A DNA stretch of 64,000 bases from Actinoplanes nipponensis (GTDB taxonomy: Bacteria > Actinomycetota > Actinomycetes > Mycobacteriales > Micromonosporaceae), in contig NZ_BOMQ01000030.1 of NCBI RefSeq assembly GCF_016862275.1, positions 1 to 64,000 of the forward strand, written 5' to 3'. The stretch's first letter is position 1. Every line of letters starts with the position of its first letter. The notes under the pieces are model-generated. The model made no database searches. It was not told the origin of the DNA and saw nothing but the letters and a program-made list of their open reading frames with translations. Shown piece after piece: positions 49,870-57,236 of the stretch. The translations under genes and the position numbers were made by a program.

Positions 49870-50815
49870 CCGGGGCGGCTCCGCCGAACCAGGTCATCGC
49901 CTGCCCGTGCGAGCGGGTCCAGGCCAGCGGCCGGCCGTCGAGCGCCAGCACGTTGTACCGGGCGCTGTCCGGCGGCGCCGGCAGCGTGTCGTGGCTCAGC
50001 ACCTCGGGGGACTCGTTGGCCACCCAGTGCCCGGGCAGCGCGGTGACCCGGGCGACGAACGCCTCCCGGCGCGCCCGCGGCACCTGGTAGAGCACCGAGG
50101 TGTGCAGCACGACGAGGGTGGCGCCGGCCGGGGCCCGCGCGGCCAGGGCGGGCAGGTCGTCCACCAGGTCGCCGCGGACCAGCAGCGGCGGGTCGGCCGC
50201 GGCGACGGCGACGGCCGCGCGCAGCCGGGCGCGGCGGTGCGCGTGCTCGGGCCAGATCAGGGCGTCGAGCCACGCGACGTCGGCCGGGTCGGTCACGTCC
50301 AGCGGGTTCAGGTCCAGGCCGGCCCGCCACACCACGCGCGGCCGGGCGGCCGGCGGGGCGAGGCCGGTCGCGGCGCAGTCGAGGACCGGCTCGCCGGCGC
50401 CGACGGTGTGGTCGCCGTAGCGGTAGGCGTACCGGTCGGGGTAGAGGCACAGCCCGGCGGCCGCGCCGACCTCCAGCAGGGCCAACGGCTGCGGCAGCGC
50501 CGCCAGGACCGGCAGCAGGACGGCGCACCGGCCCGGCTCGTTCGTCTGCGTGGCCCGGGTCCGCAGCTGCGGCTCGACCACCGGCCAGTGCGCCAGCGCC
50601 CATTCGCGGAACGCCGCCGGGTCGCGGACCGGACCGCCCAGCAGCCGGGCCACCCCGAACAACAGGTTGGGCTGCTGCTTACCCGGTGGCAGCGTGCCCA
50701 GCCGGGCCAGCAGCTCGTCGTCGGCGGCGACCGCGTCCGCCAGCCGCTCGTAGGTGGGCGACACCGTGCGGGCCTCGCGGGCGGCGAAGTCGGCGTACGC
50801 GTCGGCGATCGTCAT
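49847..50815 (-). CDS. DUF2332 family protein
   Basis: 322 residues. Family hallmarks: a DAYADFAAREARTVSPTYERLA opening, PNLLFGVARLL, ALLEVGAAAGLCLYPDRYAYRYG, RAGLDLNPLDVTDPADVAWLDALIWPEH (two runs), VVLHTSVLYQV and WVANESPEVL. The LLEVGAAAGL segment looks like a Rossmann/methyltransferase motif I, suggesting a SAM-binding-like fold. No function is established. Convergent with the ring-cleavage operon, overlapping its last 23 bases, and followed by the YceI gene on the same strand after promoter-length space upstream of neither; probably its own unit. Confidence 0.85.
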   Translation of the reverse strand: MTIADAYADFAAREARTVSPTYERLADAVAADDELLARLGTLPPGKQQPNLLFGVARLLGGPVRDPAAFREWALAHWPVVEPQLRTRATQTNEPGRCAVLLPVLAALPQPLALLEVGAAAGLCLYPDRYAYRYGDHTVGAGEPVLDCAATGLAPPAARPRVVWRAGLDLNPLDVTDPADVAWLDALIWPEHAHRRARLRAAVAVAAADPPLLVRGDLVDDLPALAARAPAGATLVVLHTSVLYQVPRARREAFVARVTALPGHWVANESPEVLSHDTLPAPPDSARYNVLALDGRPLAWTRSHGQAMTWFGGAAPATSPPPG

Positions 50816-50890
50816 GGCGTCCTTCCTACCGCATCCCGGCGAGGGGCCCGGGCCCGTGCGTCGCCGTGGCCGCGCGGGCCGGTCCGGCGC

Positions 50891-51616
50891 TCAGGTCCGG
50901 CGCAGCACGAGGCGGAACTCGGCGAGGCCGTGGTCGGCCAGCGAGCCGAACGGTCCGTAACCCTCGGGCCCGGGGATGGCGTAGTCGGCGAAGGCCACCG
51001 GCAGTGATCCGGCGACGCCGATGCCCGGGCCGTCCCGCCGCAGCGTGAGCGCCGCCGTGACCGGGCGCGTGACGCCGTGCAGGGCGAGCGTTCCGGCGGC
51101 GGTGGCGGTCACCGGCGTACCGGAGGGGAATCCGGCGCCGGGGGTGAGCGGCTCGGTCAGGGCGAGGATCGCGTCGGGGTGCTGCGCGGTGTCGAGGCTG
51201 ATGCCGAACTGGGGCGCCGGCTCGGCGCCGCCGGCGGTCAGCGCGCGCAGGCCGATCCGCAGCTGAGCGGCGGTGACCCGGCCGCCCGCGACCGTGACGG
51301 TGCCGGTGACGTCCTCGGTGCGGCCGACCACCTCGCTGGTGAGCCCGATGACGGTCTGCTCGACCCGGAAGCCGGCCGACGAGCCCGCGGCGGGGCGGTA
51401 GACGCCGTCCAGCGGGCCGCTCGGCGCGGCGGCGCCGGCCGGGAGCGCCAGCGGCGCGGGCACCGGTTGCAGCTTGACGGCCGCGGCGACCAGGCCCACG
51501 GCCAGCAGGACGAGCGCGATCAGGACGGCGATGGTCCACCGCAGCCAGCGGCGCTTGCGGCGGCGGGGCCGGCCGGGCGCGTCCGGTGTGGACAGCGGAG
51601 GCGTGGTGGCGGTCAT
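50891..51616 (-). CDS. Membrane-anchored YceI-like protein
   Basis: 241 residues. A basic cytoplasmic start (RPRRRKRRWLRW), one transmembrane helix (WTIAVLIALVLLAVGLVAAAV), then a YceI lipocalin-like domain outside: DGVYRPAAGSSAGFRVEQ, GRTEDVTGTVTVAGG, TPVTATAAGTLALHGVTRPV, LPVAFADYAIPGPEGYG, ending AEFRLVLRRT. YceI domains bind isoprenoids or other lipids. Its ATG overlaps the stop of the upstream deazaflavin-type enzyme gene (ATGA), so the two are co-translated. TetR at 52209 is divergent from this pair and a likely repressor. Confidence 0.87.
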   Translation of the reverse strand: MTATTPPLSTPDAPGRPRRRKRRWLRWTIAVLIALVLLAVGLVAAAVKLQPVPAPLALPAGAAAPSGPLDGVYRPAAGSSAGFRVEQTVIGLTSEVVGRTEDVTGTVTVAGGRVTAAQLRIGLRALTAGGAEPAPQFGISLDTAQHPDAILALTEPLTPGAGFPSGTPVTATAAGTLALHGVTRPVTAALTLRRDGPGIGVAGSLPVAFADYAIPGPEGYGPFGSLADHGLAEFRLVLRRT

Positions 51617-52119
51617 CGCGCGGACTCCTCGGTCGGGCGGACCGGTGCGGCCTCGATGCGGAAGGCGGGGTAGCGGGCCGCGATCGCCGCGAACTCGGCC
51701 AGGGGCGCGCCGGGGTCGACGGGCATGTGCGGCCGGGCGCCGGGCACCTTGCGCAGGTAGCGCTGGAGGATCGGCGCGCGTTCCGCGACCGGCACCTCGG
51801 CCAGGTGGCAGGTCCGGGCCCGCCCGTGGCGGATGGTCACCAGGCCGCCCGCGGCGCGGGCGTTGCGGACCCAGTTGCAGTCGTCGCCCAGCATCGAGAC
51901 CAGGTACCAGTCGCCGTTCCAGTCGGCCATGCCGAGCGGGACGCGCATCAGGCGGCCGGTGCGCCGCCCGGGGACCTCGAGGGTCACCCAGCGGCGGGGC
52001 ACCAGGCCCGAGCCGTGGACCCGGGCCCACAGGCGGGCGAAGCGGCGGGCCGTCGCGTCGCCGCGGCCGCCCGCGTACATGGCCCGGAGGTCGTCGTCGT
52101 TGAATGGCCAGCGTGCCAT
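51613..52119 (-). CDS. Deazaflavin (F420)-dependent nitroreductase-family protein
   Basis: 168 residues from ATG 52119, GGGAG six bases upstream. The Ddn/DUF385 split-barrel signature is clear: WVTLEVPGRRTGRLMRVPLG, WYLVSMLGDDCNWVRNARAAGG and VTIRHGRARTCHLAEVPV. These bind F420 (some bind heme or FAD) and reduce quinones, enones or nitro compounds near the membrane. Coupled to a YceI protein that may carry the lipid or quinone substrate. Divergent from a TetR gene with a palindrome between them. Confidence 0.87.
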   Translation of the reverse strand: MARWPFNDDDLRAMYAGGRGDATARRFARLWARVHGSGLVPRRWVTLEVPGRRTGRLMRVPLGMADWNGDWYLVSMLGDDCNWVRNARAAGGLVTIRHGRARTCHLAEVPVAERAPILQRYLRKVPGARPHMPVDPGAPLAEFAAIAARYPAFRIEAAPVRPTEESAR

Positions 52120-52166
52120 GGGAGCTCCCTCGGTCGGTTCCTGCTGCCACTGTCGCCGTTTTGGAA

Positions 52167-52187
52167 CTTGAGACACAGAGTCCTAAG
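52167..52187. promoter_or_regulatory. Candidate TetR operator between F420-type enzyme and TetR gene
   Basis: A 21-bp imperfect palindrome (CTTGAGACAC...CCTAAG, about 15 of 21 positions symmetric) in the 89-base divergent gap. Confidence 0.4.
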
Positions 52188-52208
52188 TCCCGACAGTATG
52201 CTGGAGCC

Positions 52209-53060
52209 ATGGCACGCGCATCCACCCCGACCGGCCTCGGACGCCGCAGCCGCCGCCTCTCGGACCAGGAGACCCGGGACCGGATGCTGCGGACGGCGCT
52301 GGAGATGATCAACCGGACCGGGCTGACGGTCAGCCTCGACCACATCCGGTTCGAGGACGTCATCCGGGACGCGGACGTCTCGCGCAGCACGGCCTACCGG
52401 CACTGGCCGTACCGGGATCTGTTCTTCAGCGACCTGGTCAAGGAGCTGGCCGGCGCCGCGGTGCCGGGAATCGTCAACGACGAGATCTCGCTCATCCGGC
52501 GGATCCTCGACGAGCACCGCGACTGGCTGAAGACCCCGCAGCTGCGCCACGAGCTGATCCTCGAGCTGATCCGCCAGCTGGCCCTGCTCGACTTCCGGTC
52601 CGTCCTGGCCTCCCCCGGCTGGCGGACCTACCTGGCCCTGCACGCGACGTTCACCGGGCTCGCCGACGGCGAGCTGCGCGACCAGGTCCAGGCCGCGCTG
52701 GGCCAGGCCGAGGCCGCCCACGCGGCGCGCGTCGCCGAGGCCTGGCGCCTGATCGCCGGCCTGTTCGGCTACCGGCTGCGGCCCGAGCTGGCCACCAGCT
52801 TCACCGCGCTGGCGACGCTGCTCGGGGCCAGCCTGCGCGGGCTGGTCATCACCGCGCTGTCCACCCCGGAGGTGGCCGCGAGCCGGACGGTGGCCGCCCC
52901 GTTCGGCGCGGCCGGCGAGCGGGAGTGGTCGCTGCCGGCCATCGGCGCGGCCAGCCTGGCCCTGGCCTTCCTCGAACCCGACCCGGCCGCCACCTGGGAC
53001 GACCGGCGCCTGGCCGAGATCCACCAGGTGCTGGACGACTGGGTGACGCCGCAGCCGTGA
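52209..53060 (+). CDS. TetR family transcriptional regulator
   Basis: 283 residues from ATG 52209 (GGAG close upstream), somewhat long for the family. HTH: TGLTVSLDHIRFEDVIRDAD then VSRSTAYRHWPYRDLFFSDL, with the YRHWxxxxxF helix. The C-terminal region (LRHELILELIRQLALLDFRS, ALATLLGASLRGLVITALS) is helical and of unknown ligand. Divergent from the F420-type enzyme plus YceI operon, which is the likely target together with itself, through the palindrome at 52167-52187. Confidence 0.87.
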   Translation: MARASTPTGLGRRSRRLSDQETRDRMLRTALEMINRTGLTVSLDHIRFEDVIRDADVSRSTAYRHWPYRDLFFSDLVKELAGAAVPGIVNDEISLIRRILDEHRDWLKTPQLRHELILELIRQLALLDFRSVLASPGWRTYLALHATFTGLADGELRDQVQAALGQAEAAHAARVAEAWRLIAGLFGYRLRPELATSFTALATLLGASLRGLVITALSTPEVAASRTVAAPFGAAGEREWSLPAIGAASLALAFLEPDPAATWDDRRLAEIHQVLDDWVTPQP

Positions 53061-53087
53061 CCCCGGCCGCGGCGGCCCCGGGCCGGC

Positions 53088-53546
53088 TCAGGAGCCCCGG
53101 CTGACCGCCAGCACGATGAGCGCGACCAGGACCAGCGGGATCGCCAGCCCGATCAGGGCCGTCGGGCGCTGCAGCAGCCGCGGGCCCGGGTTCATCGGCG
53201 GCCGGCTCGGCCCGTACGGGTTGGGCTGCGGCGCGCCCAGGTACGCCACCTTGCCCCGCTTGACCAGGTTCACCAGCACCGTGATCGGCGTGATGAGGAA
53301 CGACGCCCAGCCGTACCAGCCCTGGACCAGGGTGCGGGCCGTCATCGCCCGGAAGGTGGCCAGCCCGCAGTCCCGGCAGAACGGGCCCTGCTGGCTGAGG
53401 AACCGCATGACGATGACGAAGCCCTGGTGGCCGCGGAAGGTCACCGGGGCGGCCGGCACGCTGCCGCACATCCGGCAGGCCACGATCGCGAAGGGGGCGT
53501 GCGCCGACCCCGGGTCGGTGGCGGCGTAGGGCTGGGGGTGGGACAC
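53088..53546 (-). CDS. Small membrane protein with zinc-ribbon-like Cys pairs
   Basis: 152 residues. CRMCG (about 24-28) and CRDCG (about 57-61) are spaced like a zinc ribbon, flanking FRGHQGFVIVMRFLSQQGPF. Two membrane segments follow: a hydrophobic hairpin around WASFLITPITVLVNLV and a C-terminal anchor LIGLAIPLVLVALIVLAVS, with a Pro-rich linker between. The family is conserved in Actinobacteria without an assigned role. Convergent with TetR (28 bases). Confidence 0.78.
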   Translation of the reverse strand: MSHPQPYAATDPGSAHAPFAIVACRMCGSVPAAPVTFRGHQGFVIVMRFLSQQGPFCRDCGLATFRAMTARTLVQGWYGWASFLITPITVLVNLVKRGKVAYLGAPQPNPYGPSRPPMNPGPRLLQRPTALIGLAIPLVLVALIVLAVSRGS

Positions 53547-53620
53547 GGTTCACCTCGGTAACTCGGACGACGACGGAGCCGCGTCAGGTTACGGCCGGAT
53601 CGTCCGGCGCGCTGCCCCGT

Positions 53621-55063
53621 TCACTCGAGGACGAAGGTGGCGTCGGCGCGGTCGGTCGCCGTCGAGACGGCCTGCAGGAAGATGGCGTTGTCGTAGTGGC
53701 GCAGGTAGCGGCCCGGGTAGTTGACCGACTCGAACGACACCGTGCCGGCGCCGCCGGTCAGCCCGGCCCGGCGGGTGAAGCTGGCGTCGGCGCGGAAGGC
53801 CGCCGTGCCGTCGTCGCGCCGGACCCAGCCCTCGAAGGCGCTGTGCCGCAGGTAGTACCCCGGGAAGTTGGTCGACTCCAGCGACACCGAGCCGTTGCCG
53901 GCCAGGCCCGGCACCAGCCGGAACTGCGAGTCGGCCAGCGGCTTGACCTGCGCCTCGATGCGGGCCCGGTACTCCCAGTGCCGCACGAAGCGGTCCGGGA
54001 AGTTGACCGACCGCAGCCGGACCGGGGTGGCGCCGTCGGGCACCGGGATGCCGAAGTCCGGGGTGCCGTCGGCGTTCCAGTACAGCTTCTGCACCCGCGT
54101 CCGCCGGTTCGGGTCCCGCAGCGGGTCGCCCGAGATGGCCGCGTAGTTGCGGTCGTGGTAGACGAGGACGTCGCTCTGGCCGTCCTCGGAAGTGGTGAAC
54201 GAGTTGTGGCCCGGGCCGTACTGGCCGGTGGTCGCGTTGCTGACGAAGACCGGTTCGGGCGTCTTGGTCCAGGACGCCGCGCTGAGCAGGTTCGCGCCGG
54301 CCGGGGCGGTCAGCATCCCCAGGCAGTAGTTGGCGTCCGTGGCGCTGGCCGAGTACGTCAGGAACACCCGCCCGTTGCGCTGGATCACCGCCGGCCCCTC
54401 GTTCACCTCGACCCCGCCGCGGCGTTCCCAGGCCAGCGTCGGCACGGCGATCCGCGTCGGCGTGCCGGTGATCGTCCACGGGTTGCCCATCCGGGCGATG
54501 TAGAGGTTGGAGTTGGTGTCGATGCCGGGCTCCGCCTGGGCCCACACGAGGTAGCGCACGCCGTTGGTGACGAAGGTCGAGGCGTCCAGGGCGAAGGTCT
54601 CCCAGGCCGTCCGGATCTGACCCTTCTCGGCCCAGGTGGCGGTGAGCGGGTTGGCGCCGGTGCCCTCCAGGACGTACATCCGGATCGCCCAGACGTCGGC
54701 GGAGGCGCCGGCGGCGAAGTAGACGTACCACTTGCCGTCGATGAAGTGGATCTCGGGGGCCCAGATGTGCGCGCCCATGACGCCGCTGGCGTGCTTGCGC
54801 CAGATCACCGTCTCCGGCGCGGTGGTCAGGCCCTGCAGCGTGGTGGCCCGGCGCAGCACGATCCGGTCGTACTCCGGGACGGTGGCGGTGAAGTAGTAGT
54901 AGCCGTCGGTGTGCTTGACGATGTGGGCGTCGGCGCGCTGGCTCACCAGCGGGTTGGTGTACTGCGCCGCGGGCGACGCCTGCGCGGGCGCGGCGCCGGT
55001 CAGCGTCGCGGCGATCAGGGCCACAGCGATCAGGGACGCGCGCAGCCGGCCGGAAACGGTCAT
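53621..55063 (-). CDS. Secreted GH43 exo-alpha-L-arabinofuranosidase with CBM42
   Basis: 480 residues, the size and layout of Streptomyces exo-1,5-alpha-L-arabinofuranosidase Araf43A. ATG 55063 (AGAAGGGCA upstream) gives a signal peptide ending AQASPA. Five-bladed GH43 domain at 35-325: base Asp45 (SQRADAHIVK), pKa-setting Asp160 (ALDASTF), acid Glu222 (VEVNEGPAV). CBM42/AbfB at about 333-480 in three trefoil subdomains (SVNFPDRFVRH, STNFPGYYLRH, SVNYPGRYLRH). It should release arabinose from the ends of arabinan or arabinogalactan side chains. A LacI-type operator overlaps its promoter. Confidence 0.92.
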   Translation of the reverse strand: MTVSGRLRASLIAVALIAATLTGAAPAQASPAAQYTNPLVSQRADAHIVKHTDGYYYFTATVPEYDRIVLRRATTLQGLTTAPETVIWRKHASGVMGAHIWAPEIHFIDGKWYVYFAAGASADVWAIRMYVLEGTGANPLTATWAEKGQIRTAWETFALDASTFVTNGVRYLVWAQAEPGIDTNSNLYIARMGNPWTITGTPTRIAVPTLAWERRGGVEVNEGPAVIQRNGRVFLTYSASATDANYCLGMLTAPAGANLLSAASWTKTPEPVFVSNATTGQYGPGHNSFTTSEDGQSDVLVYHDRNYAAISGDPLRDPNRRTRVQKLYWNADGTPDFGIPVPDGATPVRLRSVNFPDRFVRHWEYRARIEAQVKPLADSQFRLVPGLAGNGSVSLESTNFPGYYLRHSAFEGWVRRDDGTAAFRADASFTRRAGLTGGAGTVSFESVNYPGRYLRHYDNAIFLQAVSTATDRADATFVLE

Positions 55064-55118
55064 GGGGATGCCCTTCTCGCCGCGCCCGGCCGACAAATGT
55101 CTCCTCCGGGTCACGACA

Positions 55119-55146
55119 GTGTTAACGGTCACAATGACCCCGTCAA
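55119..55146 (-). promoter_or_regulatory. Promoter and LacI-type operator of the GH43-CBM42 gene
   Basis: Minus strand -35 TTGACG (55141-55146), 16-base spacer, -10 TAACAC (55119-55124). TGTTAACGGTCACA at 55120-55133 fits the LacI-family pattern TGTNANCGNTNACA and covers the -10; GGTCA-CAA-TGACC (55127-55139) is a second, overlapping palindrome in the spacer. Confidence 0.55.
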
Positions 55147-56000
55147 GACCCCGGCGCATCGACCTCGGTCTTCAGGGCGGCGACCAGCTCCTCGGCGGGC
55201 GTGGACACCGGCCGGTCGCTGACCTGACCGTCGCCGACCTCGATCACCCGCCACTCGCCGTCGGCGCGCAGGGCCAGGTCCACCGTCACGAAGGGCAGGC
55301 CAAGCGCCGCTACCGCCGGGGCGACCGCGTCCGGCACCAGCCCGGGCGGCGGCGGCTCGTACGGGGTGTCCGGGTGGGCGGTCACCAACCGGCACTCACC
55401 CGCCACCCACCAGGTACGCGCCTCCGCCCCGCCGAACTCCTCGAACCGGCGCAGCACGAAACCGCCGGTGAACTCGTCCCCGCGCAACTCCCGCAGCCGG
55501 CTCGCGACCCGCCACGCCGCCTCCGCGTCGCCGAGCTCCGGCACGTACACCGCCTCGTACCAGTAGTGCTTCATCGACTTGGTCCAGTCCCGCAGCACGG
55601 CCGGTCCCCCGCCCAGCTCGGCCCGGGCCCGGTCGAAGTCCGCCCGGCCGGCCCCGTGGGTCCAGACGGTGTCGGGCGTCAGCCCGGTCAGCGCGGCGGC
55701 CCAGCCCGGCACCTCGTGCGCCCGGCGGTACGCCTCGGGACCGGTCCGCAGCGTCACGCCGCGCCGGGTCAGGGCGGCCGCCATCGCCGCGTACCGGTCG
55801 GCGCCCAGCATCCAGCCGCGGTAGACGGCGTCCTCCCCGGCCGGCACCCGGGCCACCGCGGCGTCCGCCGGACCGCCCGCGGCCAGGGCGTCGTGGTCGA
55901 CCAGCGCGACCGTCCAGCCGGCCGCGCGGGCCGCCGCCGCCTCGGCGGCGAAGTGCTCGTCGGGCCGCCGCGGGCGCAGCACGTCACCGGGAATCAGCAT
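55143..56000 (-). CDS. R2K-clade ATP-grasp protein (DUF4343-like)
   Basis: 285 residues. The C-terminal two thirds carry the R2K ATP-grasp pattern: KSMKHYWYEAVYVPELGD, LRELRGDEFTGGFVLRRFEE, ARTWWVAGECRLVTAHPDT, and the metal/ATP-binding end LPFVTVDLALRADGEWRVIEVGDGQ (shown as two motifs, VTVDLALR and VIEVGDGQ). The N-terminal part is a Rossmann-like pre-ATP-grasp domain. R2K enzymes are predicted to form peptide-like or acyl bonds, some in phage or conflict settings; none of that is proven here. ATG 56000 or GTG 56006, no clear ribosome site. Its stop overlaps the -35 of the GH43 promoter. Divergent from the phospholipase D-like gene. Confidence 0.78.
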   Translation of the reverse strand: MLIPGDVLRPRRPDEHFAAEAAAARAAGWTVALVDHDALAAGGPADAAVARVPAGEDAVYRGWMLGADRYAAMAAALTRRGVTLRTGPEAYRRAHEVPGWAAALTGLTPDTVWTHGAGRADFDRARAELGGGPAVLRDWTKSMKHYWYEAVYVPELGDAEAAWRVASRLRELRGDEFTGGFVLRRFEEFGGAEARTWWVAGECRLVTAHPDTPYEPPPPGLVPDAVAPAVAALGLPFVTVDLALRADGEWRVIEVGDGQVSDRPVSTPAEELVAALKTEVDAPGS

Positions 56001-56135
56001 CAGCACCGCACCATGGTGACCCACGGCCGAGTCGGGTTGGCGACCGAGGCCGCGGATCGGGCCCCGCCCGGGGTCATGGTGGGAGCGGGGCGGGCGGGCG
56101 AGGGGGCCGGCCCGAGGCGAGATGAGGGTGCCGCC

Positions 56136-57236
56136 ATGGCTGTCCACCTGGGTGATGTCGCGTTCTACACCGGACCGCCGGTGCTGGGCGCCCCCGACGA
56201 CCTGCAGGCCGTCATCCTGGACTTCCTGGGCGCGGCCACCACGTCCCTGCGGATCGCGGTGCAGGAGATCGACTCCGAGCCGGTCGCGCGGGCCGTCCTG
56301 GACGCCCAGGCCCGCGGCGTGCGCGTGCAGATCATCCTCGAGGCGAGCTACCTGCACGAGCCCCGCAAGCCCGCCGACCCCTGGGCGGTGGCCGGGGACA
56401 ACGAGGTCAACCGGGTCATCCACGCGGCGTTCCTGCGGGCCGGCGTCGACGTGATCACCGACCTGAACCCGGCGATCTTCCACCAGAAGTTCGTGGTGCG
56501 CGACCACGGCCGGCCCGGCGCGGCGGTGCTGACCGGCTCGGCGAACTTCACCGCCACCGACACCGGGACCAACCTCGCCACCGGCGCCGGGCGCTCCGGC
56601 AACAACCTCAACCACGTCGTCGTGCTGGGCGGCAAGCAGGCCACCGACCAGTACCGCGCCGAGTTCGACCGGATGCGCGGCGGCACCTTCGGCGAGCTGC
56701 ACGAACGCCACGAGGCCCGGCCCGAGGAGTTCCGGCTCGGCGGCCTGCGGGTCAAGCCGCTGTTCGCGCCCCGGCACGGGCCCGAGATGGAGATCATGAA
56801 GCAGATGCTCAAGGCCCGGGCCCGCATCGACTTCGCGATGTTCACCTTCGCCCAGTCCTCCGGCATCGACGACGCCATGGCCCGGCTGGCCGGACCCGCC
56901 CTGCCGATCCGGGGCATCCTGGACCGCGGCCAGGGCGCCCAGCGCTGGGCCGCCACCCAGCCGCTCAAGGCGGCCGGGGTGCAGCTGTGGGAGAACCGGC
57001 CGGGCACCGGGCTGCGCAAGGTGCACCACAAGCTGATGGTGATCGACACCCGGCTGACCGTCATCGGCAGCTTCAACTACACCGGGCCGGCGACCACCCT
57101 CAACGACGAGAACATCGTCGTGCTCGGCGACCTCGAGGAGACCGACGCCGCCGCCGAGGCCGCCCAGCGGCGCCTCGCCGGCGCGGCCCTGGCCGAGATC
57201 GACCGGATCATCACGGACCTGGGCCGGCCGATCTAG
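56136..57236 (+). CDS. Phospholipase D-like protein with two HKD motifs
   Basis: 366 residues, no signal peptide. Two PLD repeats: HQKFVVRDHGRPG (about 116) with GSANFT after it, and HHKLMVIDTRLTVIGS (about 297) with NYT; each has the His, Lys and Asp/equivalent of the HKD active site. The inter-motif region includes KARARIDFAMFTFAQSSGIDDAM. Cytoplasmic two-motif proteins of this size include nucleases and cardiolipin-synthase-like transphosphatidylases; the lack of membrane segments and signal favours a nuclease-like or lipid-modifying cytosolic enzyme. It overlaps the convergent sensor gene by four bases. Confidence 0.83.
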   Translation: MAVHLGDVAFYTGPPVLGAPDDLQAVILDFLGAATTSLRIAVQEIDSEPVARAVLDAQARGVRVQIILEASYLHEPRKPADPWAVAGDNEVNRVIHAAFLRAGVDVITDLNPAIFHQKFVVRDHGRPGAAVLTGSANFTATDTGTNLATGAGRSGNNLNHVVVLGGKQATDQYRAEFDRMRGGTFGELHERHEARPEEFRLGGLRVKPLFAPRHGPEMEIMKQMLKARARIDFAMFTFAQSSGIDDAMARLAGPALPIRGILDRGQGAQRWAATQPLKAAGVQLWENRPGTGLRKVHHKLMVIDTRLTVIGSFNYTGPATTLNDENIVVLGDLEETDAAAEAAQRRLAGAALAEIDRIITDLGRPI

